Part shown: positions 23,417-35,500 of the stretch, one piece after another | How the letters are laid out: each line of letters opens with the position of its first letter | How positions within the stretch are numbered: the first letter of the stretch is position 1 | Assembly (NCBI RefSeq): GCF_019175385.1 | Contig: NC_083339.1 | Coordinates: 30,905,637 to 30,969,636, forward strand | Source of the DNA: Lycium barbarum | Taxonomy: Eukaryota; Streptophyta; Magnoliopsida; Solanales; Solanaceae | DNA length: 64,000 nucleotides | Direction of reading: 5' to 3' | Translations under genes and position numbers: made by a program | Notes under the pieces: generated by a model | Told to the model about the DNA's origin: nothing | Databases searched by the model: none | The model's input: only the letters and a program-made list of their open reading frames with translations

Positions 23417-24860
23417 AACCAATCGGAATACGAGGAGAATGATGAATCGACGATGATGCCAGAGGGACTGGTAGAAGAATTGGAAGAATTAGAAGAAAAT
23501 AAGAAGCCGAATGCGGATGAAACTGAGGTGATCAACCTCGGTGACGAAGAGGATGTCAAGGAGACACGAATCAACGCTTATTTTGGAGCTCTACAAAAAG
23601 AAGAGCTCGTAGCTCTATTAAAGAAATATGTGGATGTCTTCGCCTGGTCATACGCGGATGTGCCAGGGTTGAGCACTGAAATTGTAGCCCACATATTTCC
23701 TATTAAGGAAGGTTTTTCTCTGGTTAAGCAAAAGACCCGGGCATTTAAGCCTGACATCAGTATTAGGATAAAGGAAGAAGTGGAGAAACAAATCGAGTAT
23801 GGAATAGGGGAGGTGACGTCCTACCCCACTTGGGTGGCCAATATAGAGCTAGTGCCCGAAAAGGACAGAAAGATTCAAATCTGTGTGGACTACTGAGATC
23901 TCAACTGGGCCAGTCCAAAAGAAAACTTTCCACTCCCAAACATCCACATTCTAATAGACAACTGCGCAAACCATGAGCTACAGTCTTTCGTGGATTGTTT
24001 CGCCGGGTACCATCAAATACTCATGAGCGAAGAAAACGCTGAAAAGGCAACCTTAATCACTCCTTGGGGAGTCTACCATTATTGGGTCATGCCGTTCGGC
24101 CTCAAAAACACTGCGCCATATACATGAGAGCTATGACTATCATGTTCCATGATATGATGCATCGAGAGATTGAAGTCTATATGGACGATGTCATCAAAAA
24201 ATCAAGGGAAAGCTCGGAGCATACTGTGCATTTGTGTAAGTTCTTCGACAGACTTGACAAATTCAATCTAAAGCTGAACCCTGCAAAGTGCGCTTCTGGA
24301 GTACGTGCAGGTAAATTGCTAGGATTCATAGTCAGGCGTAGAGGTATTGAACTAGTCCCTACCAAGATTAAAGCAACTCAAGAGCTACCACTTCCCAAAA
24401 CCAAGAAAGAAGTCATGAGCTTCCTGGGAAGGTTGAACTACATTGGGCGATTCATAGCCCAGTCAACTGTGATTATAGAACCAATCCTTAAGTTTCTCAA
24501 AAAGGACGCTCCCACAAATTGGATAGAGGAATGTCAAGAGGCATTTGACAGAAACAAGAGATACCTTTCCAATCCTCTCGTCTTGGTACCGCTCAGGCCA
24601 GGAAGTCTTCTATTACTGTATCTGTTAGTATCAGAAAAAGATTTCAAGGTACATGCTCACCCAGTATGATGAAGAGGGCAAAAAGAAACATGCCATCTAC
24701 TATTTGATTAAGAAGTTCACCTCCTGCGAAGCGCGGTATACGCTCATAGAAAAGACCTGCTGTGCTTTGACTTGGATTGCCCAAAAATTGAGACACTACC
24801 TATCCGTGTTTACCACTCACCTCAAATCCAGAATGGATCGGCTGAGATACATTTTCCGGT
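23417..24860 (+). pseudogene. Reverse transcriptase and first RNase H (body A)
   Basis: An acidic N-terminal stretch leads to EVEKQIEYGIGEVTSYPTWV and the DY.DLN block at about 23890, then SFVDCFAGYHQI, WGVYHYWVMPFGL and the catalytic YMDDVIKKS at 24178. LGFIVRRRGIELVPTKIKA and SFLGRLNYIGRFI follow, then RNase H pieces KKFTSCEARYTLIEKTCCAL and LRHYLSVFTTHLKS. This is a standard Ty3/gypsy RT. A stop at 23894-23896, a frame change near 24110 and another near 24640 disable it. It would have copied the element RNA into DNA. Confidence 0.9.
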
Positions 24861-24865
24861 AACCA

Positions 24866-25506
24866 ATGCGCGTGGGAAAGTTGGCTAAATGGAAAATGCT
24901 ACTAAGCGAATTTTACATCGTGTACATAGCACAAAAGGCAATCAAAGGACAAGCCCTAGCGAATCTGTTAGAAAAAAGTCTTGTAGATGATGAAATGGAA
25001 ACATTACGAATTTTCTTCCCAAACAAGAAAGTGATGGCCATGGAAGAAGAGCTGGCAGAACAATACTCGGGCTGGAGATTATTCTTCGATGGAGCAGTCA
25101 ACTACAAAGGATCAGGCATTGGAGCGGTGTTTATATCAGAAATAGGGAAACACTATTCGATGGCCGCAAAACTCAACTTCAGCTGTAGCAACAACATGGC
25201 GGAATACGAAACATGTATCCTCAGCCTCAGGATGGCATAGGACATGAACATACAGGAGTTATTGGTAATCGGGGACTCCAATTTGCTCATAAATTAAGTA
25301 AAAGGAAATTGGGCGACCAAAAATGATAAGATACTCCCATATGTGAATCTGGTACAGTGATTGTGCGGGAGATTCAAGAGTATTGACTTCAAGCATACTG
25401 CAATGGCCCAGAATGAGTTTGCAGATGCATTGGCCACAACAGCGTCTATGATCCAGCACCCTGAGAGTACCCACATTTATCCATCAGAAATCACACTGAG
25501 AGAATA
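24866..25506 (+). pseudogene. Second, archaeal-type RNase H (body A)
   Basis: The fold motifs LFFDGAVNYKGSGIG (about 25081), SNNMAEYETCILSL (25190), GDSN (25270) and NEFADALATTASM (about 25420) give the D-E-D-D order of an archaeal-like RNase H. Tat/Ogre elements are known to have gained such a second RNase H between RT and integrase. Stops at 25238, 25297 and 25361 break it. Body B lacks this region through deletion. Confidence 0.8.
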
Positions 25507-26774
25507 ACAGGTTCACTGCGCTCATGTCGAGGCCAAGCCAGATGGCCAACCATGGTATGCCGACATTAAGGCCTAACTAGAAAGAGAGTATCCCCCAAAG
25601 AGTTCAACAAATCAAAAGAAGATCATTAGGAGATTGGCCAATGGTTTCTTCTTGAACAAGGAAGTGTTGTATAAAAGGACCCCTGACCTCGGGTTGCTTA
25701 GGTGTGTGGACACCGAAGAGGCTACAAAACTGCTAAAAGAAGTGCACACAAGGGCATGTGGACCCCACATAAATTGATTCATCCTTTCTAAAAAAATCTT
25801 AAGGACGGGATATTATTGGATGACCATGGAACATGACTCCTGTAAATTTGTGCAAAAGTGCCACCAGTTTAGATACACGGGGATCTGATCAAGGTTCCCC
25901 CCACGGAATTACATGTAATGAGCTCGCCCTGGCATTTCGTGGCATGGGGAATGGATGTTATAGGACCCACCGAGTCTCCAGTCTTCAACAGACATCTCTT
26001 CATCTTAGTCGCCATAGATTACTCCACTAAGTGGGTGGAAGCAACTTCCCACAAATCAGTGACAAAGAAAGTCGTGGCCGACTTTGTCAAAAACAACCTA
26101 ATATGTCGTTTCGGTGTGCCAAATCATCACAGACAATGGTGCCAATTTGAACAACTATTTGATTAAAGATATCTGTGAGAAATTCAAAATCACTCACAGA
26201 AACTCTACTACGTATCGGCCACAGATGAATGGAGCCGTAGAGGCTGCCAACAAGAACATCAAAAGAATCTTGATAAAAATGGTCGACAACTACAAGAATT
26301 GGCACGAGTATCTGCCTTACGCTCTGTTGGGATACAGAACGACAACTCAAACTTCCACTGGGGAAAGCCCATACCTCCTTGTCTATGGTACAGAAGCGGC
26401 CATACCTGCAGAAGTGGAAATCCTTTCACTCAGGATCATCTAAGAGGCAGAGCTGAAAGATGCACAATGGATTAGAAATTGTTATGAACAACTGGCCATG
26501 ATAGAGGAAAAGAGAATGGTGACGGTGTGCCACGGACAGCTATACAAACAAATAATGTCTCGAGCCTTCAAAAGCGGGTCAGAACCCGACTTTTCTAGAT
26601 AGGACAACTCGTACTCAAAGTCTTCCCTCACCAAGAGTAATATATAAGCAAATTTGCGCTGAACGGGCAAGGACCATAGATGGTCAGGAAAGTACTCTCA
26701 GGAGGAGCCGTAGTCCTAGCCAAGATGGATGGACAAGAGTGGCCCAAGGCCATCAATGCAGATGCGCTCAAGAG
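25507..26774 (+). pseudogene. Integrase (body A)
   Basis: An HHCC-type zinc region is recognisable (EVHTRACGPH, then CKFVQKC at about 25840), followed by the DDE core: GMDVIGP (about 25950), TDNGANLNNYLIKDI (about 26120) and YRPQMNGAVEAANKNIK (about 26215). VDNYKNWHEYLPYALLGYRT and YGTEAAIPAEVEI are typical integrase C-terminal blocks. A frameshift near 26115 separates the first D from the second, and stops follow at 26441. No chromodomain is seen, as expected for the Tat lineage. The element order RT-RH-aRH-IN confirms Ty3/gypsy. Confidence 0.88.
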
Positions 26775-26780
26775 ATATTA

Positions 26781-29193
26781 TGTTATACCCCGTATATTTA
26801 TACGTCGAATTATTCACAAGTAAATCGACTCAAGTTGGAGCCGGAATTATTTTCGGACATGAAATACGAACCTTTAATTTTTAATTTTAATTAGAACATA
26901 AATTGTTTATAAATTTTATTTAGTGTAAAAATATTATTAGAGATTAGAAACTAATTAATTGTGATTAAATTATTAAGTAAGGGATTAGTGATTAATTAAT
27001 TTTAATTTTAATTATGGGCCACACCCGTTTAAAAAAAATAAATCAGCAAAATATTTGATGAGTCATGGAGGGGGGGGGGGGGGTGGCACGTGTCATTTTG
27101 GGAAGACGCCATATATATGGAGTTGGATGAACAATTTATGAGTTGATTTTTCATTTTACAAGTTGAAATTTAGAGAAAAAAAAAACTTGCAACAATTTCC
27201 ATGGCTGCTCGGCCAGCCATGGATGGAGGAAAAATATTTTTGGTTACATGTTGTGATCAAGTTTCAAGTGAATCACAAGTTCAAGGAGGTGATAGCAACG
27301 TTGAATATTGAATCGGGGAAGAAGAAATTGCGAAATTGAAGCAATTAAGAGTAGAAATTCCTCCGAGAACAATTAAGGTACGATTTTCTTGTTTTATGGT
27401 GTAATTGTGTTAACAGTATTGTAATGGAATTATTAAAATTGGATTGGACGAAATTGGAATTTTGAAAATGCATGAAATCGATGTAATAGGAAATTGCGGG
27501 TTGAAATGGATTCAAAAAGGGTTATCGGATTGTTAGAATTATTATGGGCTGAATTGTAAGAATTTTGTATATATATATCTCTATTGTTGGTATTTCTGTG
27601 ATAACAGGAGAATAATTGAAAATTCGGGTTAGGCGAATATATAGGGGAGATGCTGCCCGATTTTCGTTAAGTCCTTAACTAATGGAAGACCCTAAACGAG
27701 GATGTATAAGTTAAAGAACAAGTTCTATAAAGTGATGGGCTACGGTTTACGAAACTAGAAAGTATGATTACTGACGATAACGTTACCTTTATGTTAAATA
27801 GGCTAAAAGAGCGACAAAGTGAACGGTTTTGCGATTAGTCGTCAACAGGTATGTAAAGCTGTCCCTTCTTTCTTTTGGCATGTCTTAGATTTAAGTGATG
27901 AATGATATGTTCTTTGGGGTAATCCTATTCATAAGTCTTGAGTGTGATTCATGATTCTTATTCACTTCTTGATGTTAGAGCTCTTAAGTGATTGAGCTTC
28001 CCTCTTTAGTTTCCTATACATTGGATAATAGTCGACATATAAGCCCCTATTTCTAGAAACTCTACGAACTAATGTCTCTGACTTCTATAAGCTATTTCAC
28101 ACTATATTGACATGTGTCTACGATTCCTAAGACTCTTTTGATATGAACTATGATGACATTCGAGGGATACTTGAGATAATTGTCGCTACTGATACTTAGG
28201 TGTTAATCTCTTCTTCTTATTCTTTTGAGTCTTGATAATGATTTAAATTGCATATGGTTGCTCACTACTCTGCTCGTGCATGCCTCAATATGTCTTTCAC
28301 CGAGTCCCGGGCCGGGTATGTTATCGTGCACAGTTTCACTGCATTGTTCCCCGAGTCCCTCACTAGTGGGCCGGGTACGGTATATATATATATATGATGA
28401 TATGATGATATGTTATGGCGGCCAGGAGGGCATATGATGACTTTATTCACCGAGTCCCTCACTAGAGGGCCGGGTACGTTATATATGTATATGATGATGA
28501 TATGATTATGTCACCGAGTCCCATAATGGGCCGGGTATGACATATGATATTGACATGCATGATTTATGTTTCAAAGGCAAGTGTTTTGGTATTCTGGACA
28601 TTGTACTTGTTTTCTGTACTCCTTATTTCAGTTATGATCCTTTTTACTGTATTTCATGCTTTATATACTCAGTACATATTCCGTACTGACCCCCTTTCTT
28701 CGGGGGGCTGCGTTTCATGCCAGCAGGTACAGATAGTCGATTTGGTGACCCTTCAGCATAGGACTTCTATTCAGCTGTCTTGGAGAGCTCCGTTGTTCCG
28801 GAGTTTAGACTTTTGGTACAGATCTTATGATATATATGTATGTTTAGCCAGGGGTACGACGGGGCCCTGTCCCGCCATATTTCGCTATTCGTACTCTTAG
28901 AGGTCTGTAGACATACGTGTGGGTTGTGTATAAGTTCTGTTCAGCTGTGTCTATACGATGTCCGTCTGTAGTGGTAGCCTTGTCGGCTTGCGTATCATGA
29001 TATGATTTGATCAGTTGTGACTCCTCAGCAGACAGTTTATCTGAATATACATATATGATGACGCTATGAACTTTCGGAGTTCTTTTGTAAAGTTCCATAT
29101 TATTCATAGTTTCAGTTTGACTATATCTGATAGGTATGTATACGGGTGTTCAGGTCGGGCACTAGTCATGGCCTACGGGGTTGGGTCATGACA
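26781..29193 (+). mobile_element. Solo LTR of Ty3/gypsy family (S3)
   Basis: It starts TGTTATACCCCG and ends GGGTCATGACA, with perfect 5-bp duplications tatta (26776-26780 and 29194-29198). It contains the double hairpin (CAGTAC 28670-28675, GTACTG 28683-28688) and four CCGAGTCCC...GGGCCGGGTA-type repeats between about 28300 and 28545. It was inserted a few bases after the integrase remnant. Confidence 0.92.
27070..27083. repeat. Poly-G tract
   Basis: Fourteen G residues within the solo LTR. Confidence 0.9.
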
Positions 29194-29297
29194 TATTATA
29201 TCTAGGATTCCATTTGCTTGTAATCGCATTGTGATTACCTTGTAATCGTACCTTTTTCTTGTAATCGTACTAGAATAGGAGAAAAACACTATGCAAT

Positions 29298-29365
29298 GAA
29301 CTACGCAATGACCTGAATTCCTCCACGGTGGGATACGCAGGCAGTCCACACTGGACCCGGTCGCT
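29298..29365 (+). other. GGGATAYGTAGG hairpin module A3
   Basis: GAACTACGCAATGACC opens the module, GGTGGGATACGCAGGCAG is the core, and GACC (29310-29313) pairs with GGTC (29359-29362). Confidence 0.45.
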
Positions 29366-29398
29366 TTATTAGTAAACCAAAACTGAATTACTTTATTT

Positions 29399-29463
29399 TG
29401 AACTACATTCGACCTAAATTCTTGCTGCGACAGGATACGTAGGCGCTCTAGAGCTCGATCGTC
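29399..29463 (+). other. GGGATAYGTAGG hairpin module A4
   Basis: GAACTACATTCGACC is followed by AGGATACGTAGGC (about 29432). The closing stem is weak by eye. Confidence 0.35.
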
Positions 29464-29584
29464 ATGAAGAAAAACCAAGAAACCCCTAGGAAACCACAAA
29501 GATAATAAGGCGGGAAAAGTCAACAAGATCAAGCTTGTAAGGGTCAGTATAAGAATCAGACAACATCAACCCTACACTTGGGCA

Positions 29585-29774
29585 GAATTTTTGAGGGAAC
29601 CTAAAAAATTCCTATCGAAAGCAGTCAACAAAGAAGAAGACAAAGTAAAGCAATACACTGGGGCAGAATTTTTTAGGGGACCTCATAAATTCCTGCATAG
29701 AAAGACAACAAAAGGGTCACTTAGAACGACTCCTGAAACTGGGGAAGAATTTTTGAGAAAGATCTCAAAAATTC
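29585..29774 (+). other. Three U-rich hairpins in series
   Basis: 29585-29611, 29666-29692 and 29747-29774 are each GAATTTTT...AAATTC inverted repeats with 12-base arms and a 3-4-base loop, each preceded by a (T)GGG(G)CAGAA-like lead. The first has one mismatch, the second two, the third none. A 24-base partial duplication follows the third. Confidence 0.7.
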
Positions 29775-30185
29775 TACCTGAGAAAGATCTCAAAAATTCT
29801 ACCAGTACGAATATCAACAATCATGCCTCCGAGAAGAGCCGGAAGACCTCGTTCGAAGAAAACACACGTCATGACACATAAAAACGAAGCAAACATTTAC
29901 TTTAAGAAAAAATAACATGGTCTTATAAATTTTTACTCTGAATTTTTTTAAAAATATATTGCATAATTACGTCCCAGAAACATCTCTCGAAATACCGAGC
30001 ACAAGAGGGTCCGAAGGAGCATCAAGAGGAGACACTTGATGGAAAGACAACAATGCTAATTGGCTTCTTAGGAAACCCATAATTTTTATGTGGATGCAGG
30101 TTTTTACAGGACAACAGATACACCACCAAACGGTTTACTCACAGCAAAGGCGAAAGGCAAAGCCCAAACGGTGGAGAGAGACAAA

Positions 30186-30440
30186 AAGGGTCACAACAAA
30201 ACATAGGTAATAAAGACATATCTGACCGCAAGGGTAACAAAGCAAATGCGTGTAAAGACAAATCCGACCAAAAGGGTCAGACAAAGAGTGAACATCAAAC
30301 ATGTATCAGGACTAGAGGGTCACAATTGATGAGCGTAAAGATATATACAGACAAAAGGGCCATGACAAGCACAAAGGGCACATCCGACCACAAGGGTCAA
30401 TTAACGAAAGAAACATTATCCAGCCACAAGGGCCATAATT
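30186..30440 (+). repeat. Degenerate GACC-CAAAG-GGTC mini-hairpin array
   Basis: About eight diverged units spaced 25-50 bases apart share a (GACC)ACAAGGGTC-like core, often preceded by AAAGACA. It leads directly into the 26-bp array. Confidence 0.5.
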
Positions 30441-30454
30441 TTCATCTGTATGCC

Positions 30455-30615
30455 AAGAGGGCCATTTATTTTGCCAAGAGGGTCATCCATACAAATAAGC
30501 CAAGAGGGCCATTCATACAAACAGCCAAGAAGGACATTCATACAAACAATCCAAGAGAGCCATTCATACAAACAACCAAGAGGGCCATTCAAACAGCCAG
30601 AGGGCCATTCATACA
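30455..30615 (+). repeat. 26-bp tandem array (about 7 units)
   Basis: The unit is GCCAAGAGGGCCATTC plus ATACAAACA. The matching array in body B (58700-58940) has about ten units. Units keep a GCC..GGC mini-hairpin. Confidence 0.9.
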
Positions 30616-30680
30616 AACTCAAGACCTCAAGTCTGAAGGTATTCCCGCATAAGGGATATACTCTTCTCTAGCAAGTCGAA

Positions 30681-30750
30681 CTACATGTGACCTGATTCCT
30701 AGAGACCAGGGATATGTAGGTGAACTCAAGACCCAAGAGTCAGTCACATT
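30681..30750 (+). other. GGGATAYGTAGG hairpin module A5
   Basis: GTGAC (30687-30691) pairs with GTCAC (30743-30747) and TGATTC (30693-30698) with GAGTCA (30737-30742), leaving one bulged C. The core is GGGATATGTAGG (30710-30720). Confidence 0.55.
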
Positions 30751-30837
30751 CTAACAGTCTTCTGGAGAAACTTAATCACAATACTGGGGATCTCCCGGTT
30801 GTTTCTTCTAAATCACTTGAAGGTCTTTAGTTGAGTC

Positions 30838-30910
30838 GAACTGCAAGTGGCCTGAATTCTCATATAACCTGAGATATGTAGGAAACCCAGAAACTAGAGT
30901 CCAACCACAT
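30838..30910 (+). other. GGGATAYGTAGG hairpin module A6
   Basis: GTGG (30847-30850) pairs with CCAC (30905-30908). The core is GAGATATGTAGG (30871-30882). Body B pairs differently at the same place. Confidence 0.45.
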
Positions 30911-31013
30911 ATGTGAAAATTGCATAAAGACAAAGGGTAAAATGAGCCGGATCAGTCAAAAATTAGGGTTAGTCAAATTTCGTTGCTCAGGATGGTCCCG
31001 CCATCCCCGAACA

Positions 31014-31026
31014 CCGATGGGCTAGT
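31014..31026 (+). other. Degraded polypurine tract before LTR2
   Basis: CGATGGGCTAGT stands where body B has the purine run GAAGGGGAAG. This is the plus-strand priming site of the element, mutated here. Confidence 0.5.
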
Positions 31027-32099
31027 TGTTGACACCTAATTTTTGACCTCCGGTAATCTATTTCAATCACTCAAAGTCCCCGGATAACAAATAAAATGAG
31101 CTGGTAATCTTGAAAGATTTAAATGATTTTTATAAATTGCCCAAGTCAATATTTCACTCCTTTAAATTGATAAAAGGGGATTTTCATTGCATCATAAATT
31201 TATTTAGAATTAATGGGTACTTTTATGATAATTTATGAGATGCTTGTTAATTTTTTTATTTTTTTTTTACAAAAAAAGAAAAAGAGAGAGAAAAAGGGTC
31301 TTTTGTTTTGAAGTGTTTTCGTTTATTTAATTGTTTAAAATTGTCAAGAAATCAAAGTTTGGTAAATACTTTATTCCTTTTAATCCATGAAGTTTGAGTA
31401 ATTTAAGTAACTTAAGTAATTAACCATTTAATCCTTTAAATATCTAAATTTTATATATAATTGCATGATTTGTCAAAAATATGCATAATTGCCCATAAAT
31501 GTTTTAATTAGGCTAATCAATTAATTAAATGATAATTATTGCAAATTGATCCTTTTTTGTATGTAAATATTTTTCAATGGCCACGATTAAAATATTCAGT
31601 TCATGATTTAACGAAATTAGGGCTATTTTTGTAAAATTATCCTCTTACTGGTTTTAATTGAAATAACCAGCTAGATTTAATTTCAAAATTTGCTAATTAG
31701 GCCAAACAAAGCCATAATTAAATGATTGGTCAGATTAGAATTAATTAAGGCCATGTTCATAATTTTAGACCCATTAACAATTTGGTGAATTTTTAAAACT
31801 ATTTTAATAAAATGATTATGTAATAATTTTTCCTATAATTAAATTTCATCAATTTTGATATTTATATAACTATTTTTTTATGAGTACGAGATATACATGT
31901 ATATACACCAAGTGTACACATATATATACACGCAAGGTATATATATGTGAGTGTATACACATATGTATAGGGCCCTTCTCATGTTTTAAATTCGGACCGA
32001 GTCCAGCCCAAAGCAAGGCTGAGACCTGACCCAATTCCATATAAATGGATAAGAGGGGGTATAGCCCCCTTTTATTTCATTGTCCTCTTTTGCAAATAA

Positions 32100-32118
32100 C
32101 CCCCCCCCCCCCCCCCCC
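32100..32118. repeat. Poly-C tract
   Basis: Nineteen C residues, the counterpart of 8264-8283 in LTR1. Confidence 0.95.
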
Positions 32119-32187
32119 TCCCTCTCTTCCCTTTTTGGTTTAACCCTAGCGCCACCTCAATTTTTTCATCGTCTCTCTCTGCCAAAA

Positions 32188-32281
32188 ATGTCAAGGTTGC
32201 AGAGAATACAACTATTACATGCTTGTTATGGTAAAAGCATTAAATCTTCCACCCGATTTCGTGATCTTTTACCTAAACACA
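32188..32281 (+). other. Conserved mini-exon-like reading frame in LTR2
   Basis: This is the counterpart of 8378-8471, about 31 codons from ATG (MSRLQRIQLLHACYGK) to a GTAATG. The frame is intact in both LTRs. Function is unknown; it may be captured or fortuitous. Confidence 0.3.
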
Positions 32282-32549
32282 GTAATGAATCTTTCTTTTT
32301 TTACTCATCTTCCAGATTTTTCAGTCGAACTCATGATTTTCTTTTGCTTTTAGGTTATATGTTTATTATTCTTAGCAAATTGCTATTGGTTCATGGCTGT
32401 TGGTTCAGATCGACCCAAGAAGGGTTAGATCTGATCGCATGTGTTTTTTCTATCTTTAGATCTGGGACGTTGATTATTTTTTACTGAGTATTTGGTTTTG
32501 GAAAAGGATTTATCCCACATCGTTCATTGTTAGTCATGATTGAATTTTT

Positions 32550-32571
32550 GGGGTTCTATTTATAGAACCCC
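32550..32571 (+). promoter_or_regulatory. LTR2 TATA box inside inverted repeat
   Basis: GGGGTTCTA and TAGAACCCC arms flank a TTT centre, a likely core promoter that would drive body B. Confidence 0.6.
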
Positions 32572-35500
32572 ACTCTCACAAAAACAGATGTCGGACCACA
32601 AGGAGAAAAAATATTGAGATAGAAAAATAGAGCAAAAATTCATAAGTTGAAGAAGTTGGAAATTTTGTTTTTTCAAAAGCTTCTTAGTAATTTTTTTTAT
32701 ACCTTGACTGAAAATAGTTGGGGTTTTCTCAGTTCTAAAATATTTTCTTGCTTTCTTTTTCACGTGGCTGAGTGGTTGAGGTTGGAAGCAAAAAGCTCCC
32801 AAATCCATTCTTCTCTGGGCTATGCACTTCAATGGTGACCCATGATTCATTCTTACTTTTTTAAATTTTGTTTAGCCTAAGTGTGTTTGCATTAGTTAGA
32901 TTGCTTGTGGTTAAATGTTTGCTAATGATAGTTCTATTGTTAAAGGCTGCCCTATTTAGTTGTGTGTTTGACTTATGATTTATTCGAGGCAAAAATAGCA
33001 GAATCAGTATGAATGTTGCATTGAATATCATTAGAAAGTAGGCTGATTTAACTTCCTATTAGCTTGTTTGTTTATGTGACTCTAATGTGCTATGTCTACT
33101 ATGTAATGGAGTGGTCGAGGTACCTTGAACATTCATTTTTCTTTTCTTTTCCTTCCTAAATGGCCTTACTCACATGGAATAGAGTAAAGAATAGGATTAG
33201 CTAACAGTTTGCTGCTTTTATCAATTAATGTTCAGATTAAAATGGAATCAGGTTCAGTTTGAGTTTGTGTGTTGGTAGACTGTTATTGGCAACATCTGTG
33301 ATCATGTTATCACTTAGTGTAGGCTAGAGTGTGCGCTAATTGTCTGTGCTTTGCAGCAAATCTTGAAACTAGTGTGATTGAGGATTTTGAGTATGAAATC
33401 TATTTCTCTTTGGTTTGATCAAGGCTTCAGTTTCTTGTCTGTACTTGTTTCTTAAACATATAATGTTCATATCTTGTCTTGTGTGGTCCATGTCACAAGT
33501 CTTACATCAGAAAATAGTCTATTCCTAAATGTTCAGAGTATTGTAAAAAGGAAAAAATGAAAAAGAAAGGAGCAACTTTAGGAAATGTAAGACTAAGTCC
33601 TCATTTGAAGATTAATTAGGATTAATCTGATTAGCCTAACTAGCTTGCACGATGATTATTAATTTGCAACTTGATTAGTGATCACATTTTGAATTGAAAT
33701 GTATAAAAATGGTAGGAAGTAGTTGTCTAGGAGGAAAGTCTGTTCTGCTATCTCTGATCTCCTGTTGTTAGTCTTATCCTCATTAGTTGTCTTATCTAAC
33801 TAGTGAAGTAAATTTGTTATGAAAGTAGACTGACATGCCATACACTCTTGCATCTGTATTGATATTCATTCATGAATAGACCTTAGTTTAATAGATGATC
33901 CTAAGTGTTCAAATTTAACATGTTTGAAGTATTAAGAGAAGGGTGAAATGAAGCAGTTTAGTCATGATTTGTCAAGTCTTGAACAGTTTGGAGGTTGAGG
34001 ATTTTGTTTTGCAACATGAGTTTTCTTTTCTTTTCTTTGTGCATGAATGAAGAATATAGTGATAAAACTCATGGTCCTTGATTGTCTAGGCTTAAAAGAT
34101 GAAAACAAATAGGAAAGATTTTATAAGTTTAGTCTGAGTGAAAGATGAGGTAAAGAAAAAAAAAAGGGAAAACCGTAGTTGAAACCTCAAGAAAATGTTT
34201 GGCTTTGATACATGTATTGCCCAGTCTTCTTTTTGGTATATACTCAAGGGTAATAAAGAGGATCATAAGTGTAGATGTGGGGGGTTGAAACCATTTGACT
34301 AAATGGGGAAGTCTTTTGAAGACATCTTAGTAGAAGATAGAGAAAGAATGAAGTATCACATGACCCATAGTATCTTTCATCCCAAAATAAGATATTTTGA
34401 TGGCGTTACTCATAAGTCTATAGGGTGTAACCTGCTACATTTTAACATTTGGTATTCTATTTGCCATTTTGCAGAGTTAAATGGATTCTGAAAAAACTGA
34501 ATTGCTTGTGCATTAATAACTGTTCATTTAGATAGTTAAACCTGGTTCTGATGTGTGATTTTTGGATTTGAATGAACTTTGTTGACTAGGCTAGATAATA
34601 TATGGTAATTTGAAAGATTGTAGTCTTTGTTTAAAAAAGGAAAGAGGAAAAGGCTTTCAAAAAAAGAGTATTGTTTGTTTGAAAATAAGGCAAGAAAAGT
34701 TTTATGTGGATGATATAATAAGGTGTAACAGACTCCTTGATAATTGGTTAGGCTGCGTTCATAATTAAGATTTTTATGTAAATCCTGTATGCAGTAATTT
34801 GATTCCACTTGTGTTTGAAAGATGGTCTGTTTTCTCCTTTTTTTTTCTAAGTAACAGTAGGACCTTAAGAGTAAAGAAATTAGTGCCTTACATCAACTTA
34901 AGGTAATAATACAGTGTCTTAGGGGGTATATTTGATGCCTTCTTTGTGATACTTTAGATAATATATCATGTTTCCCACTTTGAGATATATTGTTGAGCCT
35001 ATTAGTCTAAAGTCTAAGTAGAAGATAAAAGCTAAACATAGTCATGTTGGATAGATGTGTTTTCCCCTTTGTGAAGTATTAAAAACCAGCTAAGGATATG
35101 TTATATCTAGTCTGAAGAAATGAAAACTAGGAGTAGGCCACTATTTATGAACATGTCTAAATAATGTGCATCCTTTTTTAAAATCAACCTGATTCTTTCT
35201 GCAATAGAATAGGAGGAGAAAAGGTCTAAAAGGATTTCAAACTTTGAACTTTAAATGTGGAATCTTCTGTGCATCCATGGGACTTATGGCCATTCTATTT
35301 GTTTAAGATGTGTGTGAACATGTAGTTGTTGTGCCTAAGGTTGTATATTCTACATAGGACCATTAGAATTTGAAAGTCTCTTGGAATGTTTTCTACAATT
35401 TATCCTAGCATGGGTTCCATTTTCGCTTGTGTCTTAATCTCTAACAGGATTTTGCCGAGAGTAATATAGCATCACACTTGTGTTTGTCAAGGTTAATAAA

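Larger units (their letters stand above)
29199..31026 (+). other. Structured 3' untranslated region of body A
   Basis: No protein is supported between integrase and LTR2. The region holds four GGGATAYGTAGG hairpin modules, three U-rich hairpins, a mini-hairpin array and a 26-bp tandem array, and ends at a degraded polypurine tract. Long, repeat-bearing 3' untranslated regions are known in Ogre/Tat elements. Confidence 0.6.

Noticed and set aside
28265..28545. Repeated CCGAGTCCC/GGGCCGGGTA segments as tRNA-like sequence
   Set aside because: They are short LTR repeats; no cloverleaf or A/B boxes could be matched.
30326..30652. Open frames over the 26-bp arrays (also 58593-58979) as repeat proteins
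   Set aside because: All frames stay open because the unit lacks stops; the array also varies in copy number and lies in the untranslated 3' region.
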